Assembly (NCBI GenBank): GCA_031282905.1
Contig: JAITCV010000057.1
Location: forward strand, 1-15,341
Origin: Azoarcus sp.
GTDB taxonomy: Bacteria > Pseudomonadota > Gammaproteobacteria > Burkholderiales > Rhodocyclaceae
Length of the DNA stretch: 15,341 nucleotides
Reading direction: 5' to 3'
Shown piece by piece: positions 1 to 7,158 of this stretch. Position 1 is the stretch's first letter. Each line of letters opens with the position of its first letter. The notes beneath the pieces are model-generated. The model did not search any database, was not told where the DNA came from, and worked only from the letters and a program-made list of their open reading frames with translations. The position numbers and the translations under genes were made by a program.

Positions 1-71
1 TCGCCTGGAATTTGTCTATATTGCGAGCGTGCTGGTCAGAAACTGTATCCCGTTTTTTCGCGAGACCTTCC

Positions 72-635
72 ATGAAACCCTGTCCGAAACTGAAGACCCG
101 CCCCGCGCGCGGCTTTACCCTGGTCGAATTGATGATCGTCCTGACCATCTTCGCCATCCTTCTCGCTTTCGCCGCGCCCTCGTTCGATAACCTGATCAAG
201 AAAATGACCTTGGTGGGCGCCGCCAATGAAATCTCGAGCGGCTTGCAATATGCCCGCACCGAAGCCAGGCGCGCCAACAAGAGCACGCAATTCACACTGG
301 ATCCGACCAATCACAAATGGGAAGTCAGGCTCGTGGATGATGCGACCCTTCTGCTCGAAAACACGTTTTCCGACAGAATCACGGTTCAGAATGCGGTGGC
401 AATGGAATTTCTGCCAGGCGGCAGGATGGTTCGCATCACCACCGCTACCCCTACCGTCCCCGCCGACAACAGCAGGTGCAGCACTGCGGACCAGGATTTG
501 AGCCAGTGCATCTGCATGAAGATCGCTGGAGGGCCCAGCGAAATGCGGCGGGTGGTTCGCAGCAAGATACTGGGGCGCGCGACCATACTGAGTCCTGCCG
601 ATGGCATCGATGGCGTGCCGGGTTGCGCTCCATGA
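72..635 (+). CDS. fimT: GspH/FimT-family type IV pilus minor pilin (FimT/FimU-like)
   Basis: Minor pseudopilin of the type IV pilus, expected to sit in the inner membrane until built into the pilus tip complex. The product is 187 aa. The ATG at 72 gives a 14-residue basic leader ending in Gly, and the mature protein would begin FTLVELMIVL, with the conserved Glu at +5 and a single hydrophobic helix (about residues 15-38). This is the classic prepilin peptidase (PilD) site. An upstream in-frame TTG at 12 would add 20 residues before this leader, so I prefer 72, although its Shine-Dalgarno is weak. The C-terminal domain has four Cys (SRCSTADQDLSQCICMK and a terminal GVPGCAP), which suggests disulfides. 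Its stop overlaps the pilV start (ATGA). First position in a pilVWX-pilY1-pilE cluster makes it the positional equivalent of Pseudomonas FimU; FimT or FimU naming cannot be settled from sequence alone. Confidence 0.88.
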   Translation: MKPCPKLKTRPARGFTLVELMIVLTIFAILLAFAAPSFDNLIKKMTLVGAANEISSGLQYARTEARRANKSTQFTLDPTNHKWEVRLVDDATLLLENTFSDRITVQNAVAMEFLPGGRMVRITTATPTVPADNSRCSTADQDLSQCICMKIAGGPSEMRRVVRSKILGRATILSPADGIDGVPGCAP

Positions 636-1228
636 ACATTCCTTCACCCATGAAGACCACGACCATGAAGATTCCATTTTCTCACTCGGCGGTTTCCACC
701 CCGGTATGCGGGTCTCTGGCCCGCCGCGACGGTCTGGCGGCGCCTGCGTTGCCCGGATTTTCCAAACGATTCCCCAAACGCCAGACAGGCTCCACCCTGT
801 TGGAAGTGTTGATTTCGGTATTCGTGCTGGCCTTTGGTCTGCTGGGGGTGGCGGGCTTGCAGATCGCCTCGCTGCGCAATTCCCAAAGCTCGCTCCAACG
901 CGCCCAGGCCGTGTTCCTGACCGATTCCATCCTTGACGCGATGCGCGCCACCATAGATCTGCACAATCCGGAAATTCCGGCGGTAAGAGCCGGGTATATA
1001 GGCACCTATTCCGCGACTCCGCCTGCGGCACCCTCAGGCACGATTGTCGAGCGTGATATCCAATTCTGGCGTGGGAACATGTACACGAGTTTGGGCCCCT
1101 CGGCCGAGGGCAAGATAGAGTGCACCGGCACCGTATGCACCATCACCATCCGTTGGGACGACAGCCGTGGCGGCGATGGAAAAGATGACCCGGACAGCAT
1201 GAAAGTCGTCAACAGGAGCAAATTGTGA
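632..1228 (+). CDS. pilV: type IV pilus minor pilin PilV
   Basis: Minor pilin of the tip and priming complex. The recognisable core is a class III signal sequence: FPKRQTG, cleavage, then STLLEVLISVFVLAFGLLGVAGLQ. The +5 Glu is present, as is the LLGVAGLQ pattern typical of PilV. A soluble domain follows, with one close Cys pair (ECTGTVC) near the C-terminus, ending in IRWDDSRGG. The start is uncertain. ATG 632 overlaps the fimT stop (ATGA) and favours translational coupling, but it gives a 53-residue leader. ATG 665 gives 42 residues. A TTG at 749 would give an ordinary 14-residue leader (MPGFSKRFPKRQTG). None of these has a strong Shine-Dalgarno. The 3' end overlaps the pilW start. The family assignment is secure from the N-terminal signature and neighbours; the N-terminal boundary is not. 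Confidence 0.85.
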   Translation: MNIPSPMKTTTMKIPFSHSAVSTPVCGSLARRDGLAAPALPGFSKRFPKRQTGSTLLEVLISVFVLAFGLLGVAGLQIASLRNSQSSLQRAQAVFLTDSILDAMRATIDLHNPEIPAVRAGYIGTYSATPPAAPSGTIVERDIQFWRGNMYTSLGPSAEGKIECTGTVCTITIRWDDSRGGDGKDDPDSMKVVNRSKL

Positions 1229-2415
1229 TGAGCGCGCGTTTTCAAACCAAGTGTTTTCAAACCCGCCGCGCGCGCCAGCTTGGCGTGACGCTGATCGAGT
1301 TGATGATTTCCCTGATGTTGGGGCTGCTTGTCATCGGCGGCGTGTTGGGCATTTTCCTGGCCAACCGCGAAGCCAACCGTGACACCGAATCCCTGGCGCG
1401 CATCCAGGAAAGCGCCCGTCTCGCGTTCGACGTGATGGGCAGCGCGTTGCGCGAAATAGGCGGCAACCCCTGCGGTGTCAGTCCCAACCGGATCGTTGTG
1501 AGCGGCAGTACTTTTTTTGATGCTCCAGCTCCCACGCTCCCCGCCGGTACCACTCATGGGACGCTTGCGGATTGGTCCCTGCTGGGCAGGAACGGTGCCC
1601 TGCTGGGGCCGGACGACGGCAAGGAATATTTACCGGGCGGAACAGCGGTCGCCGTCAAGTACCTGGCGGGCGACAGCATCAGGATACTGAGCGCCGGTGC
1701 CGCGAGCACTGCTGGTTTTGCGGCTTCAGCCGCGGCACCGGTTGAACAGATAACGGCGACAGAACTCGTCTTCTCGAACGGTCTACAAGATTTCGGGAAG
1801 AGCGGATTGGGCGAAAGAGTTGCCGCATATATGCTGTGCGACTATTCTCATGGCGTAATCGGCCCTGGCGCGACTAGTTTGACTGCTGCGGCCGCGCCTT
1901 TTGACGTAAATATCGTCACCTGCCCGGCCACTTGCCCGGACCCGTACCAGATCCATACCTTCAAGACATCTGAGGGGGCGGTGGACGCAAAGCCGGGTAC
2001 CGTCCTGTCCAGGCTGATGGGGACGGTCTGGTACGTCGGAAAACCCGATGTTGCCGGCGCCCGCTCCGGTCTCTATGTCAAGGTTGTCGGGGAGGATAAT
2101 GGGATGGGGGTCGCCGTGGAAATCGCGCCCGATGTCACCGGTATGGAGTTGGAGTATCTGTTGCGCAATGATCCGGATGCGCCGGGTGCCGATACGGATG
2201 ATTTCGCGGGGTGGGTTGCTCTGGATGCGACGTACGGTGATGCCGGCTCGGTACCGGACGACCGGTGGGACGATGTGGTGGCGGTGCGCGTCACATTGAC
2301 CCTGACCAATGACAGCACCTTGGCCGCCAACAATCCGAAGCGCTTCGAGCGCACGCTGGCCACCACCATCAACCTCCGCAACCGCCTGTCGCCGACCCTG
2401 GAAGAGGGGACATGA
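1228..2415 (+). CDS. pilW: type IV pilus minor pilin PilW
   Basis: Large minor pilin (395 aa) of the pilus tip and assembly-priming complex. The leader is 19 residues and ends RARQLG; the mature protein begins VTLIELMISLMLGLLVIGGVLGIF, with Glu at +5 and the usual membrane helix. The helix is followed by ANREANRDTESLARIQESARLAFDVMGSALREIG, a stretch I recognise as the PilW signature. The C-terminal part ends in RFERTLATTINLRNRL, also typical of PilW. Five Cys lie in the soluble part, including a TCPATCPD pair. Start: ATG 1228 overlaps the pilV TGA, and an AGGAG at 1214-1218 sits 9 nt upstream. A GTG at 1225 is the alternative, at 6 nt. The leader contains a 15-bp in-frame duplication (FQTKC/FQTRR). 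The stop overlaps the first possible pilX start. Confidence 0.92.
   Translation: MSARFQTKCFQTRRARQLGVTLIELMISLMLGLLVIGGVLGIFLANREANRDTESLARIQESARLAFDVMGSALREIGGNPCGVSPNRIVVSGSTFFDAPAPTLPAGTTHGTLADWSLLGRNGALLGPDDGKEYLPGGTAVAVKYLAGDSIRILSAGAASTAGFAASAAAPVEQITATELVFSNGLQDFGKSGLGERVAAYMLCDYSHGVIGPGATSLTAAAAPFDVNIVTCPATCPDPYQIHTFKTSEGAVDAKPGTVLSRLMGTVWYVGKPDVAGARSGLYVKVVGEDNGMGVAVEIAPDVTGMELEYLLRNDPDAPGADTDDFAGWVALDATYGDAGSVPDDRWDDVVAVRVTLTLTNDSTLAANNPKRFERTLATTINLRNRLSPTLEEGT
1238..1263 (+). repeat. 15-bp in-frame tandem duplication in the pilW leader
   Basis: The 11-mer GTTTTCAAACC occurs at 1238-1248 and again at 1253-1263, a 15-bp period. It encodes FQTKC then FQTRR inside the prepilin leader. 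A unit of five codons keeps the frame, so gain or loss would only change leader length. Confidence 0.8.
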
Positions 2416-2417
2416 AA

Positions 2418-3020
2418 ATGAATACCCATCACAACGCCATGCGGCGCGAACGGGGCGCCACCCTGATCATCTCGATGATCCTGCTCATGGTCGTCACCCT
2501 GCTCGCGGTCACCAGCCTGCGCACCACGATCCAGGAGGAGCGCGCCAGCGCCAGCGCCTACGACCGCAATTTGGCCTTCCAGTCCGCCGAAGCCGGGCTG
2601 CGCGTGGGTGAGGCGCAAGCCGCGAAGTGGGTGGAGGGGGCGCTGCCGACGCCGCTGCCCGAACTGACCGATCCGCCCGCCGCCATACCTTGTACTGCCG
2701 TGTCTGCCGATGGCCTGTATGGCGGTCCGATCGACCCAGGCTGCAATCTGACGGAGACGATACTCAGGAATGGCTGCGCCCCGACCACGGCGGCGGACAA
2801 CTTCGATGATGACGACCCGGCGAACAGCAATTCGCTGCGCGCCTGCTACATCGTCGAATACCTGACCGCCAAGGCGCTCTGCAATCCCAAGGAACCCATC
2901 ACGGAGGAATCCATCTACGAATGCAAGCGTTTCCGGGTCACCGCCAGGAGCCACGACGCGGCAGGGCGCGCCTTGATCACTCTTCAGTCCATCTATGCCG
3001 TTGGCCCGGCGAGTGAGTGA
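2418..3020 (+). CDS. pilX: type IV pilus minor pilin PilX
   Basis: Minor pilin of the tip complex, 200 aa from this start. The leader MNTHHNAMRRERG is followed by ATLIISMILLMVVTLLAVTSLR, then TTIQEERASASAYDRNLAFQSAEAGLRVGE, which is the clear PilX N-terminal signature. Position +5 is not Glu. This is a known family trait shared with the GspK type, and it fits a subunit sitting at the very tip. Start choice: ATG 2412 overlaps the pilW stop (ATGA) but lies only 2 nt after the purine run GAGGGG (2404-2409). ATG 2418 lies 8 nt after it and is better spaced. The soluble domain has four Cys (PCTAV, GCNL, GCAP, ACYI) plus two late ones (LCNP, ECKR). A 100-nt spacer with a perfect palindrome follows. 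Confidence 0.9.
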   Translation: MNTHHNAMRRERGATLIISMILLMVVTLLAVTSLRTTIQEERASASAYDRNLAFQSAEAGLRVGEAQAAKWVEGALPTPLPELTDPPAAIPCTAVSADGLYGGPIDPGCNLTETILRNGCAPTTAADNFDDDDPANSNSLRACYIVEYLTAKALCNPKEPITEESIYECKRFRVTARSHDAAGRALITLQSIYAVGPASE

Positions 3021-3021
3021 G

Positions 3022-3041
3022 GGCCGATGCATGCATCGGCC
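3022..3041. repeat. 20-bp perfect palindrome after pilX
   Basis: GGCCGATGCATGCATCGGCC is identical to its reverse complement. It starts 2 nt after the pilX stop. No T-run follows, so it is not a standard terminator. It could be a cruciform-forming REP-like unit, a protein-binding site, or an RNA stem that protects the upstream pilVWX message from 3' exonucleases. Confidence 0.75.
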
Positions 3042-3120
3042 GTACAAGAACCTCCCTGGTTTTCCCGGTCGTTTTTCCACCCAAGCGTTTTTTCGCCCTT
3101 TTTCACACAGGAGTACATCG

Positions 3121-3318
3121 ATGAATACCACGCAAAGCAGAATCCGTCCCTGGCTCGCCATCCTGGCCGCTGTCGGTTTGTTCATGGCGCAAGGCGCCAT
3201 GGCGGAGGTTGTCGGCACGGGCGGCGATAAAGGTGGCGGCAAGGGCGATCAGGTGAAGCCCCCGCCCCCGCCGGGCGATCCCTCGCCGGTGTTGGTGCCC
3301 CCCCGCCCTGCCAAATAG
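3121..3318 (+). CDS. small secreted Gly/Pro-rich protein of the pil operon, family not recognised
   Basis: I do not recognise this 65-aa product. Evidence for a real gene is a near-ideal Shine-Dalgarno (AGGAG at 3109-3113, 7 nt before the ATG) and a complete Sec signal peptide: a basic n-region (MNTTQSRIRP), hydrophobic WLAILAAVGLFM, and an AMA cleavage site before Glu29. It also sits between two functionally linked genes on the same strand. The predicted mature peptide is 37 aa, has no Cys, starts Gly/Lys-rich (GTGGDKGGGKGD) and becomes Pro-rich (KPPPPPGDPSPVLVPPRP). It would be an unstructured periplasmic or extracellular peptide. Position suggests a role in PilY1 or minor-pilin export or assembly, but that is inference. 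It shows no visible resemblance to PilY2, which in Pseudomonas follows pilY1. A run of seven C (3298-3304) near its 3' end could slip. Confidence 0.7.
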   Translation: MNTTQSRIRPWLAILAAVGLFMAQGAMAEVVGTGGDKGGGKGDQVKPPPPPGDPSPVLVPPRPAK

Positions 3319-3329
3319 ATGGCGCCGTT

Positions 3330-3379
3330 CCGCCGTGCGGGCGGGTGAAATTGTGCGGTTTCCCTCACCTGCACGGCGG
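3330..3379 (+). promoter_or_regulatory. two-part stem-loop in the pilY1 leader
   Basis: CCGCCGTGC (3330-3338) pairs perfectly with GCACGGCGG (3371-3379). Inside it, GGTGA (3344-3348) pairs with TCACC (3365-3369), separated from the outer stem by a 5-nt bulge on one side and 1 nt on the other. A short TTT follows the outer arm. The structure lies between the small secreted protein and pilY1, about 50 nt before the pilY1 Shine-Dalgarno. It may act as a weak attenuator or an RNA processing or stability element that sets PilY1 dose. The pairing is seen; the role is inferred. Confidence 0.5.
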
Positions 3380-3442
3380 TTTCGGCCCCCTGTTCCAGAT
3401 CACATGTGTTGTGCAAATCATTGCGTTGTCAAGGAGCCTGTC

Positions 3443-6400
3443 ATGAAAACATCGATCCGCAAGAAATCCGTCACTGCGCCGTTTCCTTTGCGCGCGCGCG
3501 CGCTGACCTACGCCATTGCCATGGCGTTTTCGGTCCCGGCCAGTGTGGCCGCCGCGGCTGATCTGAACATCTCCCAGGTGCCGCTGGTCGCTGGCGTCGG
3601 CGTTCCAGCGAACCTGTTGTATATCCATGACGATTCCGGGTCGATGACGTGGTCGTACATGCCTGATACGGCTTTTACTACGTCTGTGCAGTATAAGGAC
3701 CCGAATTACAATAGTCAGTATTACAGCCCTGGCACTCCCTACAAGGCTCCTCCATTTACCGACGACGCCCATACAGATCCGGAGGGTAAAGACGCGACCT
3801 TCAACAACGCTTGGACCAATGGCTATGATCCCGCCAGAGATAGCGTCAGTGAGTACAATGGCCTAAATAACTACAACAGTTCTGTTGTCCCGTGCTCTAG
3901 CTTTACCTGGGATTATAATGACTTTGATGGTTATTATTTTGGTTCTCCTCCTTATTATCTTAATACTCCCACTCTTTCCGGTTCCGAGATGAAGCTGCCC
4001 GGCAAAGTTAACTTGAGTACAAGCTACAAGGCTACTCTCGCGGAACCGAGTGTTTATGGTTGCCAACAGACTTATTGGGGGAATTATCTACGGGGTGTTG
4101 GTTACGGTACCAGCTACACCGGAAACATCAATCCGGATGCGGCGCATTATTATAGTGGCAATACCAGGGTGTATATCTCCCCGGCGGAGCAACAGAATTT
4201 CGCCAACTGGTATTCCTATTATCGAACCCGTGAGATGGCCGCCAAAGCGGGCATTGCGCTTGCCTTCAGCAAGATACCGAATCTGGGCGACAACAGTATC
4301 CGCGTGGGCTGGGGACGTATCAACAAGACAAGCACCCAGACCATAGACGGGAAAACCGTCCCCGTCATTATTCAGGGGGTGCGTCCCTTCAGCGGCAGCG
4401 GCGTCGCGGGCGCTGCCTATGGTGGCGGGCACAGGGCGGATTTTTTCACATGGTTGTACGGTTTGAACTCAAGTGGAGGCACACCTCTTCTGGGGGCGTT
4501 GAATGCAGCGGGACAGTACTATGACAGAAGCAGCGGCTCGCTTGGGCCGTGGGCGGACGACCCCGAACACCCAGGTAACCTTGCCGATGAAAAGGATGCC
4601 GTCTGCCGCAAGAGCTTTACCATTCTGATGACGGATGGCTACTATGGCGATACTATCAGCTCGGTTGGCAACGCGGATGGGGTGGCTACGACGTTTTCAC
4701 CGCCTCCGCAACCCGGCGGGGGGACTCCTCCGACGTGGAACAAACAGCCTTACAGCGATACCAACAGCAACACCTTGGCTGATATCGCATGGTCTTACTG
4801 GGTGAAAGACCTCTCACCGGCCGACAACAAGGTTCCGCCGTACGAGCCCCGCGACCCGGCGTGGTGGCAGCACATGACGACCTATACCGTGGGGATGGGG
4901 GTTGCGGGTAGCATACCCGACAAAAGCGTGCCATTCGGTATCGCCGATGCCCACACGACGAGCGGGTCGGCGGGATATACTTGGCCCGATCTCAGTGGTG
5001 TGACCGCTAGCAGTAGTGACCCCAAGAAGATCGACGACCTGCTTCATGCCGGGGTCAACGGTCATGGCGATTTCTTCTCGGCGAAAAGCGCGAATGAATT
5101 CGTCGATGCCATGGAGAAAATCCTCAATTCCATCAAGAGCAGCGCGGGCGGTTCCGGCAATCTCGCCAAGAACAGCGGCAAGGCCGGGGCGGCGGGCGTA
5201 TACGTATTCAACACCACCTACGACGCCAATTGGAACGGCAAATTGACCGCCAGCAGATTCCTGACCATCAACACCAGCAATCCCAGCGCTGTGGGCGATG
5301 TCGCATGGGAAGCGTCCGAACAGATGCCTGGTGCCGCTGCGCGCAATATCTACACTCGCGCGGCCCTCCTGAAGACGGTGGCAAGCGGCGGGGTTGCGTT
5401 CAATAGTTTGGGCAGTCTGAGCACATGGCAGCAAAGCTACCTGAATCAGAGCCAGCCCGCTCCTCATGGTGATAACGTGCTCAAATACCTGCGCGGCGAC
5501 GCCACCAACGAGGCTCCGAATGGCGAAAGGTTCCGCGTGCGCCTTCATGTCGGCACAAGAGCCGCGCTGGGCGACAGCGTGAATACCACCCCGATTTATG
5601 ACGATGAGACCAAAACCCTCTACCAGGGGGCCAACGACGGCATGCTGCATGCCTTCAATGCCGAAACCGGCGTGGAACGGTTCGCCTACATCCCCACCGG
5701 GATCTTCCACAAGCTGAATCAGTTGCCCGACTCCGCCTATAGTCACCAGTACTATGTGGATGGCGATGTCAATATCACGACCTTGGGGAGTTCGCGTTAT
5801 CTGGTCGGCGTATTGGGCCGGGGCGGCACGGGGGCCTATGGCCTGGACGTCACCCACCCAGGCAGCTTCGGCACGGGCAGCGTGAAATGGGAACTCAATG
5901 GCCGCATCGACAAGGCGAACTGCGGCAATTCCACGACGGTCGATGAGGGGACGGAGGAAGACCTGGGCTTCATCATCGGCCAGCCGATGATCGCCAGGAT
6001 CAACGCAACGGATGGCGTCGCCATCGTGGGCAATGGCTACAACAGTTGCGACGACAAGGCGGTGCTCTACGTGATCAACGTCAAGACCGGCGCCATACAA
6101 CAGAGGATCGAGGCGGGCACGGCGCTGTCGGGCGTCAACAACGGTCTTTCCGCCCCATACTGGCTGGACGCCGACAGGGATGAGCATCTCAGCACAGGCG
6201 ATGTGGTCTACGCCGGCGACCTGCGCGGCAACCTGTGGCGCTTTGAGTATAACGGTAGTGGTTTTGGCGCCGCGGGCCTCCTGTTTACCGCCCACAATGC
6301 CACTGGCGAGGTCCAGCCGATCACGGCCGCGCCGCAGGCCATCCTCCACCCCGGCACGAGCGATACCTATGTCTTCGTCGGCACCGGCCAGTTCCTGCAA

Positions 6401-7069
6401 CAGGAAGACAAGGACCCGGACTCCTTCAGGGTGCAAAGCTGGTATGGCCTGAAAGACACCGGTTCCACGATTTCGCGCAGCGATCTGATAACGCGCACGA
6501 TCACATCGGGCACCGAATTGGCCACCCTGTCCGATGGCTCGGAGGTACCTGTGCGCTTCGTCTCGCCAGCGACAGCGGGCGACATGGAGAGCGTGCAGGG
6601 CTGGCACATCGATCTCAATATTGCCGCGGATGCTGGCGAGCGCATCACGACCCCCTCGGTCACCTTCAGCGTGGGCTCCGGGCCCGACAAGATGGTGCTC
6701 ATGGTCAGTTCCCTCATTCCTTCGGACGACAAGTGCTCGGGCGGTGGCCGTGGCTATGCGAACTTCGTCAACCCCTTCACCGGCGCCGAACTTGAATACC
6801 CCATTGCCGACATCAATGGCGATGGCAAGGTCGACGCCACCGACCGGCTTAGTGGCCACGTGGTCGCCAGTCTGGGCCTGGATGGCATACCGGGCAAGAT
6901 GATCGTCCCCGGGGGGAGGGATGGTACGGATACGGATAAGGGTGATGGTGGGGGCTGCGCCGGTCCCATCGTCATTGGCACGTCGACGGGAAAAACGTAT
7001 AGCACCGCCACGGTCAACTACTGCCCCGGCATCAAGGGTCGGCTCTCGTGGCGTGAAATCGTCGAATGA
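3443..7069 (+). CDS. pilY1: type IV pilus tip adhesin / calcium-dependent assembly factor PilY1 (PilC family)
   Basis: Large (1208 aa) exported tip protein that controls pilus extension and retraction and mediates adhesion in its family. The start at ATG 3443 has AAGGAG at 3431-3436, 6 nt upstream. A signal peptide is seen (MKTSIRKKS then ALTYAIAMAFSVPASVAAAA, cleavage near residue 39). The N-terminal half is von Willebrand A-like: DDSGSM (63-68) supplies a DxSxS metal site and ILMTDG (394-399) the later Asp. The C-terminal half is the PilY1/PilC beta-propeller, with TLYQGANDGMLHAFNAETG and VVYAGDLRGNLWRFEYN. A calcium loop, DADRDEHLSTGD (909-920), is at the place expected for PilY1. A second EF-hand/dockerin-like loop, DINGDGKVDATD (1123-1134), lies near the C-terminus. 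Residues about 75-245 are Tyr/Asn-rich and encoded by AT-richer DNA than the rest. A (GC)7 tract lies in the signal-peptide codons. The stop overlaps an ATG that is in frame with pilE. Confidence 0.95.
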   Translation: MKTSIRKKSVTAPFPLRARALTYAIAMAFSVPASVAAAADLNISQVPLVAGVGVPANLLYIHDDSGSMTWSYMPDTAFTTSVQYKDPNYNSQYYSPGTPYKAPPFTDDAHTDPEGKDATFNNAWTNGYDPARDSVSEYNGLNNYNSSVVPCSSFTWDYNDFDGYYFGSPPYYLNTPTLSGSEMKLPGKVNLSTSYKATLAEPSVYGCQQTYWGNYLRGVGYGTSYTGNINPDAAHYYSGNTRVYISPAEQQNFANWYSYYRTREMAAKAGIALAFSKIPNLGDNSIRVGWGRINKTSTQTIDGKTVPVIIQGVRPFSGSGVAGAAYGGGHRADFFTWLYGLNSSGGTPLLGALNAAGQYYDRSSGSLGPWADDPEHPGNLADEKDAVCRKSFTILMTDGYYGDTISSVGNADGVATTFSPPPQPGGGTPPTWNKQPYSDTNSNTLADIAWSYWVKDLSPADNKVPPYEPRDPAWWQHMTTYTVGMGVAGSIPDKSVPFGIADAHTTSGSAGYTWPDLSGVTASSSDPKKIDDLLHAGVNGHGDFFSAKSANEFVDAMEKILNSIKSSAGGSGNLAKNSGKAGAAGVYVFNTTYDANWNGKLTASRFLTINTSNPSAVGDVAWEASEQMPGAAARNIYTRAALLKTVASGGVAFNSLGSLSTWQQSYLNQSQPAPHGDNVLKYLRGDATNEAPNGERFRVRLHVGTRAALGDSVNTTPIYDDETKTLYQGANDGMLHAFNAETGVERFAYIPTGIFHKLNQLPDSAYSHQYYVDGDVNITTLGSSRYLVGVLGRGGTGAYGLDVTHPGSFGTGSVKWELNGRIDKANCGNSTTVDEGTEEDLGFIIGQPMIARINATDGVAIVGNGYNSCDDKAVLYVINVKTGAIQQRIEAGTALSGVNNGLSAPYWLDADRDEHLSTGDVVYAGDLRGNLWRFEYNGSGFGAAGLLFTAHNATGEVQPITAAPQAILHPGTSDTYVFVGTGQFLQQEDKDPDSFRVQSWYGLKDTGSTISRSDLITRTITSGTELATLSDGSEVPVRFVSPATAGDMESVQGWHIDLNIAADAGERITTPSVTFSVGSGPDKMVLMVSSLIPSDDKCSGGGRGYANFVNPFTGAELEYPIADINGDGKVDATDRLSGHVVASLGLDGIPGKMIVPGGRDGTDTDKGDGGGCAGPIVIGTSTGKTYSTATVNYCPGIKGRLSWREIVE
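3490..3503. repeat. (GC)7 dinucleotide tract in the pilY1 signal-peptide codons
   Basis: Seven uninterrupted GC dinucleotides encode Arg-Ala-Arg-Ala around residues 17-20 of the PilY1 signal peptide. Loss or gain of one unit would shift the frame and stop PilY1 production. Alternating GC of this length can also adopt Z-DNA. Confidence 0.7.
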
Positions 7070-7079
7070 CAACCACTTT

Positions 7080-7105
7080 CCGCGCCCGGCCACAACCGGG
7101 CGCGG
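7080..7105 (+). promoter_or_regulatory. intercistronic hairpin between pilY1 and pilE
   Basis: CCGCGCCCGG (7080-7089) pairs perfectly over 10 bp with CCGGGCGCGG (7096-7105) around the loop CCACAA. No T-run follows on either strand, so it is not a canonical terminator. A stable stem just after a long ORF and before a separately initiated gene often marks transcript processing or 3'-end protection; that role is inferred. Confidence 0.6.
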
Positions 7106-7158
7106 GCCACGAACAACAATCCAACCGGATACAAAACGGTTTACTCAGGAGTTTCATC

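Noticed and set aside
11..28. TATATT near 17-22 as a -10 box for the pil operon
   Set aside because: The matching -35 would fall outside the window and the rest of the region gives no support. A sigma-54 GG-N10-GC pattern was looked for and not found.
36..1031. 331-codon - strand open frame opposite fimT and pilV
   Set aside because: Low-complexity Arg/Pro/Gly translation with no domain, antisense to two prepilin genes with clear signatures.
4814..7093. 759-codon open frame on the - strand opposite pilY1
   Set aside because: It is fully antisense to a clear PilY1 reading frame, has no recognisable domain, and its composition (Gly/Arg/His/Asp-rich) is typical of the shadow frame of GC-rich genes.
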